Of a stretch of DNA of 6,524 nt, positions 1-6,269 are shown in pieces. The stretch's first letter is position 1. Each line of letters opens with the position of its first letter. A program made the position numbers and the translations under genes. A model generated the notes under the pieces. It did no database searches. It was not told the origin of the DNA and saw nothing but the letters and a program-made list of their open reading frames with translations. The DNA is from UBA668 sp031366885 (lineage in GTDB: Bacteria; Actinomycetota; Acidimicrobiia; Acidimicrobiales; Ilumatobacteraceae), in the NCBI GenBank assembly GCA_031366885.1, contig JANLPB010000009.1:1-6524 (forward strand), given 5' to 3'.

Positions 1-99
1 ACGCCGCCAGTGCGAGTGCCACGCCGCCGGTGCGAGTGCCACAGCGCCATTCGAGTGGGTACTCGCACCCCGGGGTGCGAGTGCCCACTCGCACCCCCC
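1..99. repeat. Array of direct and inverted GTGCGAGTG repeats downstream of polA
   Basis: The 9-mer GTGCGAGTG occurs at 10-18, 30-38 and 75-83, with a degenerate copy at 49-57 (ATTCGAGTG). Inverted copies lie at 60-68 (one mismatch) and 86-94 (exact). The first two copies sit in a 20-bp tandem unit (1-20 and 21-40) that differs at one base. Positions 57-71 and 72-86 form a 15-bp inverted repeat with no spacer and one mismatch, which would be a G.U pair in RNA. Positions 72-83 and 86-97 form a perfect 12-bp inverted repeat with a 2-bp spacer. The array begins at the window edge and may extend further left. It lies beyond the polA stop, so it could be part of the 3' untranslated region, an interspersed palindromic element or a protein-binding array. 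No coding function is visible. Confidence 0.85.
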
Positions 100-112
100 G
101 GATGGCAGGCTG

Positions 113-130
113 GCCCGCCCACGGGCGGCG
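113..130 (-). terminator. Candidate polA terminator hairpin without a T tract
   Basis: Read on the minus strand, CCGCC and GGCGG pair around a CGTG loop (115-128), about 22 bases after the polA TGA. No run of T follows, which is common for terminators in high-GC actinobacteria but makes the call weak. The larger inverted repeats further downstream (57-97) could instead, or also, end the transcript. Confidence 0.35.
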
Positions 131-149
131 GACCGTGCCAAACCTGGGC

Positions 150-2819
150 TCACGACTTGCCGGCTGCCCACGTTTTGCCCCAGGCCACGTTGACTTCCAG
201 CGGTACATCCAGCTCGGCGGCGCCGCGCATCAGGTCGATCACCAGCGGACCGACCTTGTCCATCTCCGCCTCGGGCGTCTCAACGAGTACCTCGTCGTGC
301 ACTTGCAGGACCAGCCGACTGGCGACGCCGGCAGCGTCCAACGCTTGGTCGATGCGGACGAGCGCGACCTTGAAGATGTCGGCAGCCAGACCTTGGATGC
401 CCGCGTTCATTGCTTGGCGCTCGCCTGCCTGGCGGATGCGGAAGTTGCTGTTGGAAAGCTCTGGGATCGGGCGACGACGACCAAACAGCGTCTCGGTGTA
501 TCCGCGCATGCGAGCCTCGACGACCGTGCGATCCATGTAGTCCTTCACGTTCGGAAAGGCCTCGAAGTAGGCGTCGAGAATGACGGCCGCCTCGCTGGTG
601 GGAATCGACAGCCGCTGCGCCAGCCCGTACGCCTCCATGCCGTAGGCCAGGCCGTACGACACCATCTTCGCCTTCGACCGCTGCTCGGTGGTCACGGCGG
701 TGGGCTCGACGCCGAACACACGCGATGCCGTCGCGTTGTGGATGTCGGTCCCGCTGGTGAACGCTTCGATCAAGCCCGGGTCTTGAGCGAGATGGGCAAT
801 GCAGCGCAGCTCGATCTGGTTGTAGTCGGCGACCAACAACTGACAGCCGGGAGCCGGAATGAACGCCTTGCGGAACAACTTGCCCTCGTCGCTGCGCACC
901 GGAATGTTGTGAAGGTTCGGCTGGTCGCTGGAAAGACGACCGGTGCGAGCAACGGTCTGGTTGAACGTGGCGTGGATGCGACCATCGGGCGCGACCTCCG
1001 CCAGCAGGCCCGTGCCGTACGTACCGCGCAGCTTCTCGACTTCGCGGTACTGCAACAGCGGATCGATGAACTCGGGCCACTCGTCGCGCAGCTTCTCCAA
1101 CGTCGCGGCGTCGGTACTGAAGCCAGTCTTCGTCTTCTTGCCGGGCGCCAGGCCGCGTTCGGTATAAAGGATTTCGCGCAACTGGATCGGTGAGTTGATA
1201 TTGAACGGGCGCCCGACAACCTCCTGAAGCACCGCCCCCAGCCGCTCGACGTCGGCGGTGAGCCGAGCGTTCAGTTGCGTCAACTCTGCAACGTCGACCG
1301 CGATGCCGACGTGCTCCATCTTGGCCAACACCCCCACCAACGGATTCTCGATCGATGTGTAGAGATCGGCCATGCCCTGCTTGTCGAGCGACGCCTCGAG
1401 CGCTGCCGACAGGTGTGCCACTGCGAGCGCGCCGCGAGCGGCGAGCTGCCGTTCGTCCGGACCACCACCGAAATCGAGCTGACCACTGGATGCCGCGCCA
1501 TCGTCGGGCAGCTGGAATCGCGTGTAGCGCGCCAACAGGTCGCGCAACGCGTAGCGAGTGTCAGCCGGGTCGATGAGGTAGGCCGCAATTGCTGTGTCCA
1601 ACCGCAGACCCGGGACCTCGCCGCCCTGGTCGAGCAGCCAGCGCATCAGGGCCTTCGCGTTGTGCCCGCGCCAGCCAGCGTGCGCTCCAAGGGCCTCCAA
1701 CACTTCCGGCGTGTGCACCACGCTTGAAGGCAGCCACGCGACTTCGGCGTCATCCGGATCTGTCACGATCGCGAGACCGGTCACGTCGCTGCGGCCAGCG
1801 AGGCCAGCCCAACTTGGAACCAGATCGAGCGTGACCTGCGCGGCAATGAGCGCGGCCGCATCGGCCGCGCTCGTCACGTCGCTGATCTCTGCCTCCAGCA
1901 CCTCGCCGGACGGCGCAAGCGGAATCGCACCAGCGGCCGCACCGATGCCGAACGTGGCCAGCGCTTCGTACAGCCGGTCGTGCAAGGCACGGAACTCGAG
2001 GAAGTCGAACAGCCGCTTCACCTCGGCGTCGTTCGGCTCGACGGTCAGCGTCTCGAACGCCACCGTGACGGGAGCATCACGACGAAGCGTCATCATCTCG
2101 AAGTTGTGACGAGCTCGGCCCTCGTGCTCGATCAGCGACGCCCGCAACTTGGGGGTCTGCTCGCTGACGTGAGCGAAGATGCCGTCGAGGCTGCCGTACT
2201 GGTTGAGCAGCTTGGCCGCCGTCTTCTCGCCAACTCCGGGCACGCCTTCGAGGTTGTCGCTGGGGTCGCCGCGCAGGGCCGCGTACTGCGGGTACAGGGT
2301 GGGTGTCACGCCGGTCTTCTCCGCGATGCCAGCCTCGTCGTACAGGGCATAGTCGCTGACGCCCCGCTTGTTGTACATCACGCGCACATGCGGGTCTTCG
2401 ACCAGCTGATAGCTGTCGCGGTCGCCGGTGACGATGATTGCGTCGTGGCCTTCCCGCTTCGCCTTCTCGGCGAGCGTCGCGAGGATGTCGTCGGCTTCCC
2501 ATCCGGCCAGATCCAGCACGGTGATGTTCAAGGCGGCAAGCACCTCGCGAACGAGCCCCATTTGCTGGCGCAAGATGTCGGGCGCTGCCTCGCGCTGCGC
2601 CTTGTAGTTGGGGTCGGCTTCGTGGCGGAATGTCCTTTCGGGTCGATCGAAGGCGACGACGACCGCGTCGGGCTGTTGGTCCTTCACCATGTAGATGAAC
2701 ATGGACGTGAATCCGAACACCGCGTTGGTGACCTGCCCGGAGGCAGTGGCCATGTCGGTGGGCAACGCAAAGAAGGCGCGATAGGTCAGCGAGTTGCCAT
2801 CCAGCAGCAGGATCTTCAC
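150..2819 (-). CDS. polA: DNA polymerase I (5' nuclease plus polymerase; proofreading domain degenerate)
   Basis: The 889-residue product is a family A DNA polymerase that processes Okazaki fragments and fills repair gaps in the cytoplasm. Its length is usual for actinobacterial PolA. The 5' nuclease (about 1-290) shows LLLDGNS (D7), FDRPERTFRHE, YKAQR, EADD (108-111), TGDRDSYQLV (131-140), and GDPSDN with the helix-hairpin-helix GVPGVGEKTA (184-201). The middle 3'-5' exonuclease-like domain (about 310-480) lacks the acidic DxE and downstream Asp residues, so proofreading is probably absent. The polymerase domain (about 490-889) has TGRLSSDQPNLHNIP (626-640), motif A DYNQIELR (D665), motif B R714, K718, Y722, Y726, and motif C VHDE (D842). 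Motif A has Asn667 where Ser is usual. The start is GTG at 2819, overlapping the upstream regulator stop by 4 bp (GTGA). No Shine-Dalgarno is seen, so translation is probably coupled. Confidence 0.98.
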   Translation of the reverse strand: MKILLLDGNSLTYRAFFALPTDMATASGQVTNAVFGFTSMFIYMVKDQQPDAVVVAFDRPERTFRHEADPNYKAQREAAPDILRQQMGLVREVLAALNITVLDLAGWEADDILATLAEKAKREGHDAIIVTGDRDSYQLVEDPHVRVMYNKRGVSDYALYDEAGIAEKTGVTPTLYPQYAALRGDPSDNLEGVPGVGEKTAAKLLNQYGSLDGIFAHVSEQTPKLRASLIEHEGRARHNFEMMTLRRDAPVTVAFETLTVEPNDAEVKRLFDFLEFRALHDRLYEALATFGIGAAAGAIPLAPSGEVLEAEISDVTSAADAAALIAAQVTLDLVPSWAGLAGRSDVTGLAIVTDPDDAEVAWLPSSVVHTPEVLEALGAHAGWRGHNAKALMRWLLDQGGEVPGLRLDTAIAAYLIDPADTRYALRDLLARYTRFQLPDDGAASSGQLDFGGGPDERQLAARGALAVAHLSAALEASLDKQGMADLYTSIENPLVGVLAKMEHVGIAVDVAELTQLNARLTADVERLGAVLQEVVGRPFNINSPIQLREILYTERGLAPGKKTKTGFSTDAATLEKLRDEWPEFIDPLLQYREVEKLRGTYGTGLLAEVAPDGRIHATFNQTVARTGRLSSDQPNLHNIPVRSDEGKLFRKAFIPAPGCQLLVADYNQIELRCIAHLAQDPGLIEAFTSGTDIHNATASRVFGVEPTAVTTEQRSKAKMVSYGLAYGMEAYGLAQRLSIPTSEAAVILDAYFEAFPNVKDYMDRTVVEARMRGYTETLFGRRRPIPELSNSNFRIRQAGERQAMNAGIQGLAADIFKVALVRIDQALDAAGVASRLVLQVHDEVLVETPEAEMDKVGPLVIDLMRGAAELDVPLEVNVAWGKTWAAGKS

Positions 2820-3391
2820 GGGTGGAGCGAGCCGTCGAGAATTCTGTCGGCGACGTCGCGCATGCGGGACCGTTCGCTCATTGCGGTGCGCTGGATGAAG
2901 GTGAAGGCCTCGCCTTCCTTCATCCCGTGCTGATCGATGAGCACGCCCTTCGCACGGTCGATGACCTTGCGCGCTTCCAGCTGCTCGCCGAGTGCGTCGA
3001 CTTCGCCGCTGAGCTGCTGCAGTTCGCGAAAGCGGCCAATCGCCACCTCGATCGCTGGAATCAGATCGCTCTTCTGGTACGGCTTGACCAGGTAGGCCAG
3101 AGCGCCCGCGTCTCGGGCATCTTCGACAACTTCACGTTGGCTGAATGCGGTCAGCATCAGCACGCCACAGATGCGCTCACCGCTGATGATGCGGGCTGCC
3201 TCCAGCCCGTCCATGTGCGGCATCTTGATGTCGAGAATGGCAAGATCGGGCCGCAACTCGCGCACCAGATCCACCGCCCTGTCGCCGCGCCCAGTCTCGC
3301 CAACAACTTCGTAGCCCTCTTCTTCGAGGGTCTCGCGCAGGTCGAGGCGAATGATGGCTTCGTCTTCGGCGATCACCACACGGATGGTCAT
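2816..3391 (-). CDS. pdtaR: PdtaR-like response regulator with ANTAR RNA-binding domain
   Basis: The 191-residue protein has an N-terminal receiver domain (about 3-120) with acidic residues E9-D10-E11, phospho-acceptor D54 (LAILDIKMP), T81 and K103. A linker helix leads to a C-terminal ANTAR domain (about 135-187) with the RKVIDRAKGVL and EAF..IQR.AM..R...VA..IL pattern. ANTAR regulators of this family bind paired stem-loop RNAs with hexanucleotide loops and block transcription termination. In mycobacteria, PdtaR is activated by the histidine kinase PdtaS. No kinase gene is present here, so the partner is presumably elsewhere. The ATG at 3391 is chosen because the receiver domain begins directly there and AAAGGA lies 8 bases upstream. 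The reading frame stays open to 3667, but that extension is not protein-like and overlaps the preceding gene in another frame. The gene lies 67 bp after the small helical gene and overlaps polA, so the three probably share a transcript. Confidence 0.95.
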   Translation of the reverse strand: MTIRVVIAEDEAIIRLDLRETLEEEGYEVVGETGRGDRAVDLVRELRPDLAILDIKMPHMDGLEAARIISGERICGVLMLTAFSQREVVEDARDAGALAYLVKPYQKSDLIPAIEVAIGRFRELQQLSGEVDALGEQLEARKVIDRAKGVLIDQHGMKEGEAFTFIQRTAMSERSRMRDVADRILDGSLHP

Positions 3392-3399
3392 CGATGGCG

Positions 3400-3405
3400 T
3401 CCTTT
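3400..3405 (-). promoter_or_regulatory. Ribosome binding site of the ANTAR regulator gene
   Basis: AAAGGA on the minus strand is separated by 8 bases from the ATG at 3391. It supports that start over longer in-frame alternatives. It is the only clear Shine-Dalgarno element I find in the window; the other starts have weak or no such sequence. Confidence 0.7.
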
Positions 3406-3458
3406 CGGCCCGGTCAGGCAGGGTGTTGCCCGGCCCACATTCAAGCACGTCGGGCGAA

Positions 3459-3746
3459 TCATCGTGCCGACAAACGGTCGAGCAACTGATCCTGCTTGGC
3501 TTCGAGCTGAGCGATCTCGTCGACGATATGAGCACGGGCCTTGCCGTACGCGGCCGCGTGCCCGACCGCCTCGTGCGCTTCCGATCGTGCCATCGGCGAG
3601 TCAGACACGACGGCGCGCAACTGCAGGTCGTCGGCGTCGTCGACCACGTACATGCGCTGCTCGTCAATCACCTGCAACTCGTCGCGCAGCGTGCGCAGAC
3701 GTGAGCTCGTCCTCTTCAATTGCCACTTCACCACCGCGGAGGCCAT
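3459..3746 (-). CDS. Small charged helical (coiled-coil hairpin) protein, function unknown
   Basis: I do not recognise this 95-residue protein. It is rich in Ala, Arg, Asp, Glu, Leu and Gln and has no signal peptide, membrane segment or cysteine. Residues about 7-47 (KWQLKRTSSRLRTLRDELQV onward) and about 52-93 (ending HIVDEIAQLEAKQDQLLDRL) look like two long amphipathic helices joined near DSPMARS, suggesting a helical hairpin or dimeric coiled coil in the cytoplasm. It is the first gene of the minus-strand cluster, 67 bp before the ANTAR regulator. The ATG at 3746 is chosen because a TACACT hexamer ends six bases before it, fitting a leaderless transcript, and because upstream residues in the open frame lie beyond that promoter and over malQ. 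The neighbourhood suggests a role linked to the regulator or polA, but nothing in the sequence proves one. Confidence 0.75.
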   Translation of the reverse strand: MASAVVKWQLKRTSSRLRTLRDELQVIDEQRMYVVDDADDLQLRAVVSDSPMARSEAHEAVGHAAAYGKARAHIVDEIAQLEAKQDQLLDRLSAR

Positions 3747-3752
3747 GCGCAG

Positions 3753-3758
3753 AGTGTA
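3753..3758 (-). promoter_or_regulatory. -10 element for the helical protein-pdtaR-polA cluster (leaderless start)
   Basis: TACACT on the minus strand fits the TAnnnT pattern and ends six bases before the ATG at 3746, placing the likely transcription start on or next to the A of the start codon. No convincing -35 hexamer is seen 16-19 bp upstream, which is common in actinobacterial promoters. Inferred from sequence only. Confidence 0.55.
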
Positions 3759-3766
3759 CGAAGCGG

Positions 3767-3772
3767 CACAAT
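3767..3772 (+). promoter_or_regulatory. Possible -10 element for malQ (leaderless start)
   Basis: CACAAT matches four of six TATAAT positions, including the important second A and last T, and ends six bases before the GTG at 3779. There is no Shine-Dalgarno before that GTG, so a leaderless mRNA is plausible. No clear -35 is visible. It lies eight bases from the opposing TACACT hexamer. Confidence 0.4.
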
Positions 3773-3778
3773 GGCTGC

Positions 3779-5518
3779 GTGGATGACGACTGGGGCATTG
3801 CCGACGGCTACTACGAGGTTGACGGCACCTGGCATGACACCCCGGCGGCCACTCGTGAGTACCTGCGGGCTGCAATCGGCGACACGCCCGCTGGGCCACC
3901 GATGTGGTTCATCGACGGCGGAAGCACACATCATCTACATAACCGTTGCCACCTCACGCTGGAGGACGGCAGCGACTGGGGCGAAGTCGAATCGCTGCCA
4001 GCGGATATGCCTACGGGCTATCACTCCCTCGCTCCGCTTGATGGCGGACCGATCACGACGCTGGTCAGCGCCCCTGCCGAGTGTCTCGATGCCCCGAGTG
4101 GTTGGGGCGTTGCGGCGCAGGTCTATTCCTTGTGGCGGGCAGACGGATGGGGCATCGGCGACCTTCGCGATGTCGAACTACTCGGTCGGGAAGTAGCTGC
4201 CCGCGGCGGATCATCGTTGTTGCTGAGCCCGCTGCACGCACCTGCGCCAACGCTGCCGCAGGAAGCGAGTCCGTACTACCCCAGCTCTCGACGATGGTTG
4301 AACCCGCTGTTGATCCCGCTCGACGGCACCTCGCCGGCGACGAATGAGGCGGGCGGTTTGATCGACCGCAGTCAGGCATGGCCGGCACGGCGTCGCGCTC
4401 TGATGGAGCGATTCATCCACAACGCCGAGGGAGCCGAGTGGCGGGCGTGGGCCGACGCGCAAGGCGACGAGTTGTGGAATTTCTGCTCGTGGAACGCACT
4501 GGCCGAACGGCTTGGACCGCGGTGGAGCGAGTGGCCAGCCGAGTTCCGCCATCCTGCCTCTCCAGCCGTTGGCGGCCTGCCGCGGGCGGACCCACAGTTC
4601 GCTACAACGCGCGACTTTCATGCGTGGCTGCAATGGTTCGCCGCTCGCACGCTGTCGCGCGCGGCTGCAGGAGCAGGTGTTGGGTTGATCGGCGACCTTG
4701 CCGTCGGCTGCTCGCCCGACGGCGCCGACACGTGGATGCATCAGGAACTGATGGCCCTCGGCGTGCGCATCGGTGCGCCACCCGACCCGTTCAACGCGGC
4801 CGGTCAGGAGTGGGGTCTGCCGCCCTTCATCCCGTCACAGCTTCGAGCCGCTCAGTACCGACCGTTCGTGGGAATGGTTCGCGCTGCGTGCCAGTCGATG
4901 GCGGGGTTGCGGATCGATCACGTGATGGGGCTGTTCCGACAGTTCTGGATTCCCGAGGGCGGAGCACCCGCCGACGGGACGTACGTGCGGTTGCCAGCGA
5001 CAGACCTGCTGGCGATCATTCGAATGGAGGCGACCCGAGCCGGCGCGTTCGTGATCGGCGAAGACCTTGGCACCGTCGAACCCGTCGTGCACGACGCCCT
5101 TCGGTCCAGTCGGATCATGGGCACGAAGGTGTGGTGGTTCGACACCAACCCCGCGGCCTGGCCCGAGCGCAACCTGGCAACGGTCACCACACACGACCTG
5201 CCCACGGTGCTGGGCGTGTGGAATCACACCGACGGCAACGCCGAGATGGTTGCGGCGCTGCGGCAGTCGCTGGAGGCGACCACCGGCGAGGCCGCGTCCG
5301 TTGAGTTGCATCGCCAGGTAGCGGCCAGTCCAGCTCGCCTGTGCTTGATTGCGCTCGACGACTTGGCCGGTTGCACCGAGCGCCCCAATCACCCCGGCAC
5401 CCTCGGCGACAAATACCCCAACTGGTGCCGCCGCATGCCCGCAGACGCGTCAACGATCTTGACTGGCTCCCCCGGAGCGGCGATCGTCGCCGCAGTCTCC
5501 GCTGAACGCTCGAAGTAG
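3779..5518 (+). CDS. malQ: 4-alpha-glucanotransferase (amylomaltase, GH77)
   Basis: The predicted 579-residue enzyme transfers 1,4-alpha-glucan segments between maltodextrins, releasing glucose, in cytoplasmic glycogen and maltodextrin metabolism. An N-terminal region (about 1-105), which includes MPTGYHSL, resembles the accessory beta-domain seen ahead of the barrel in many actinobacterial MalQ proteins. The GH77 barrel starts near GWGVAAQVYSLW (108-119), followed by GWGIGDLRDV and SPYYPSSRRWLNPLLIPLD. All three catalytic acids are present: nucleophile D380 in RIDHVMGLFRQFWIP, acid/base E428 in VIGEDLGTVEP, and D473 in THDLPT. The length lies between the short Thermus form (about 500) and the long enteric and mycobacterial forms (about 700). 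The GTG at 3779 is chosen because family similarity (DDDWGIADGYYEV) begins there; the frame is open far upstream, but only as antisense of other genes. No Shine-Dalgarno is seen. It is divergent from the pdtaR-polA cluster and appears monocistronic. Confidence 0.95.
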   Translation: MDDDWGIADGYYEVDGTWHDTPAATREYLRAAIGDTPAGPPMWFIDGGSTHHLHNRCHLTLEDGSDWGEVESLPADMPTGYHSLAPLDGGPITTLVSAPAECLDAPSGWGVAAQVYSLWRADGWGIGDLRDVELLGREVAARGGSSLLLSPLHAPAPTLPQEASPYYPSSRRWLNPLLIPLDGTSPATNEAGGLIDRSQAWPARRRALMERFIHNAEGAEWRAWADAQGDELWNFCSWNALAERLGPRWSEWPAEFRHPASPAVGGLPRADPQFATTRDFHAWLQWFAARTLSRAAAGAGVGLIGDLAVGCSPDGADTWMHQELMALGVRIGAPPDPFNAAGQEWGLPPFIPSQLRAAQYRPFVGMVRAACQSMAGLRIDHVMGLFRQFWIPEGGAPADGTYVRLPATDLLAIIRMEATRAGAFVIGEDLGTVEPVVHDALRSSRIMGTKVWWFDTNPAAWPERNLATVTTHDLPTVLGVWNHTDGNAEMVAALRQSLEATTGEAASVELHRQVAASPARLCLIALDDLAGCTERPNHPGTLGDKYPNWCRRMPADASTILTGSPGAAIVAAVSAERSK

Positions 5519-5580
5519 CGGCTGGTTCTGGGGAAGATGCGTCCCGCTTTTCGGGACTGACTCTCCCCAGAAGCGACCGC
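5518..5580 (+). terminator. Nested-hairpin terminator after malQ
   Basis: The structure begins at the last base of the malQ stop codon. An outer GCGG/CCGC pairing (5518-5521 with 5577-5580) and a perfect 9-bp stem TTCTGGGGA/TCCCCAGAA (5526-5534 with 5564-5572) enclose a symmetric 6x6 internal loop. Inside it is a perfect 6-bp stem GTCCCG/CGGGAC (5541-5546 with 5552-5557) with a CTTTT loop. No U tract follows. It most likely ends or stabilises the malQ mRNA and separates it from the next gene. Confidence 0.7.
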
Positions 5581-5597
5581 TGAACGGATCGACCCGA

Positions 5598-6011
5598 TTG
5601 CGCCATGCTGCTGGAGTGCGGATACATGGGACATTTGTGGCCGCCGCTGCGATGGTGTCGTCCCTCGGCCTGGGCGCCTGCTCTCAGGATTGCAACTCGG
5701 CGGGCTTCGCGTCCGGTTTCAGCATCTCGCTTCCGTCTCGATCATGGGGCCTCGCCGAATTCTGCATCGACGAAGAATCCTTGCCGCCGGCTTCATTGCC
5801 CAACGGCGACGGGTTCATCGAGGTTGGCGACGAGCCAGCCGAGTATGACTTTCGAGTTCGCCTCGTGAAGCCCGACGGCACGGAGGTGACCCAGGAGGGC
5901 ACCGTGCGGACGGTCCCGTTCCGGGGCAACGGCAAGGGCTGCGAGCCGCTGACAGCTAACGCCGTCGTCATGGTCAACGAGGACGGAACAGCTACCGCAC
6001 ATAAGCCGTGA
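5598..6011 (+). CDS. Small predicted lipoprotein, function unknown
   Basis: I do not recognise the family. From TTG at 5598 the product is 137 residues. It has Arg2 and Arg8, a hydrophobic stretch (about 12-26, TFVAAAAMVSSLGLG) and a lipobox LGAC with Cys28, so it should be exported and lipid-anchored outside the membrane. The mature part has three more cysteines (C32, C56, C115), an acidic middle (ESLPPASLPNGDGFIEVGDEPAEY) and a beta-rich second half (YDFRVRLVKPDGTEVTQEGTVRTV), suggesting a small extracytoplasmic beta domain. The start is uncertain: TTG 5598 and GTG 5616 both leave a positively charged signal peptide. GTG 5637 or ATG 5652 would remove the charged segment. No strong Shine-Dalgarno precedes any of them. 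It stands alone between the malQ terminator and a convergent tRNA gene, so context gives no functional clue. Confidence 0.75.
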   Translation: MRHAAGVRIHGTFVAAAAMVSSLGLGACSQDCNSAGFASGFSISLPSRSWGLAEFCIDEESLPPASLPNGDGFIEVGDEPAEYDFRVRLVKPDGTEVTQEGTVRTVPFRGNGKGCEPLTANAVVMVNEDGTATAHKP

Positions 6012-6186
6012 GCGACGCGTCGACCCGAGTGACAACTGCAGCTTCCGGGTTGCGAAAACAAGTCCCCGGTTCCGGTTGCCGCAGGGCCACAGCCGGGCCG
6101 CAGGTCTCACCGACGCACCCTTCAGGAGCAATCAGTAAAGCCGGTGGCCAACGAGCCGAAGCGACAACACCCGCCGTAACCACAAG

Positions 6187-6269
6187 TGCCCGAGGTGGGA
6201 CTCGAACCCACACGCCCTTTCGGACAACGGATTTTGAGTCCGTCGCGTCTGCCATTCCGCCACTCGGGC
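6187..6269 (-). tRNA. tRNA-Leu (anticodon CAA)
   Basis: An 83-nt class II tRNA. The acceptor stem GCCCGAG/CTCGGGC pairs perfectly (6263-6269 with 6188-6194) and the discriminator base is A at 6187. The anticodon stem is ACGGA/TCCGT with loop CTCAAAA, giving anticodon CAA at 6234-6236 (reads UUG). An extended variable arm (TGTCCGAAAGGGCG) is typical of tRNA-Leu, and the T arm is GTGGG-TTCGAGT-CCCAC. CCA is not encoded. A possible -10 (TAGCCT, minus strand, 6284-6289) lies about 14 bases upstream, without a convincing -35. It is transcribed away from fabD and towards the lipoprotein gene. I see no clear terminator in 6012-6186. Confidence 0.97.

Noticed and set aside
1..60. 20-bp tandem units suggesting a CRISPR array
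   Set aside because: Units are directly adjacent with no spacers, the third decays, the motif also occurs inverted, and no cas gene is present.
30..1193. Long plus-strand open frame of 387 codons opposite polA
   Set aside because: It lies antisense to the conserved polymerase domain, resembles no family I know and crosses the terminator and repeat region. Long antisense frames are usual in high-GC DNA.
1980..2933. Plus-strand open frame of 317 codons opposite the polA nuclease and the regulator end
   Set aside because: It spans the 3' end of one real gene and the 5' end of another in antisense. No domain or promoter supports it.
3392..3667. 92-codon N-terminal extension of the ANTAR regulator
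   Set aside because: The receiver domain begins at the ATG at 3391 with a good ribosome binding site. The extension is low-complexity Ser/Thr/Arg sequence overlapping the helical-protein gene in another frame.
2822..3778. 319-codon N-terminal extension of malQ
   Set aside because: The frame is open only because it is antisense to the regulator and helical-protein genes. The extension is unlike GH77 proteins, and similarity begins right after GTG 3779.
3772..4196. ATG at 3772 opening a plus-strand frame inside malQ
   Set aside because: It is a shadow frame of malQ with no protein-family character; the conserved GH77 residues are in the frame starting at 3779.
5605..5868. ATG-started frame of 87 codons overlapping the lipoprotein gene
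   Set aside because: It has a better start codon but no signal peptide or domain, and is Arg/Ser/Pro-rich in the manner of a shifted GC-rich frame. The frame from 5598 has a coherent signal peptide and lipobox.
6013..6022. Perfect palindrome CGACGCGTCG after the lipoprotein stop
   Set aside because: It is only 10 bp, has no loop and no T tract, and such palindromes are frequent in GC-rich DNA. Not convincing as a terminator or operator.
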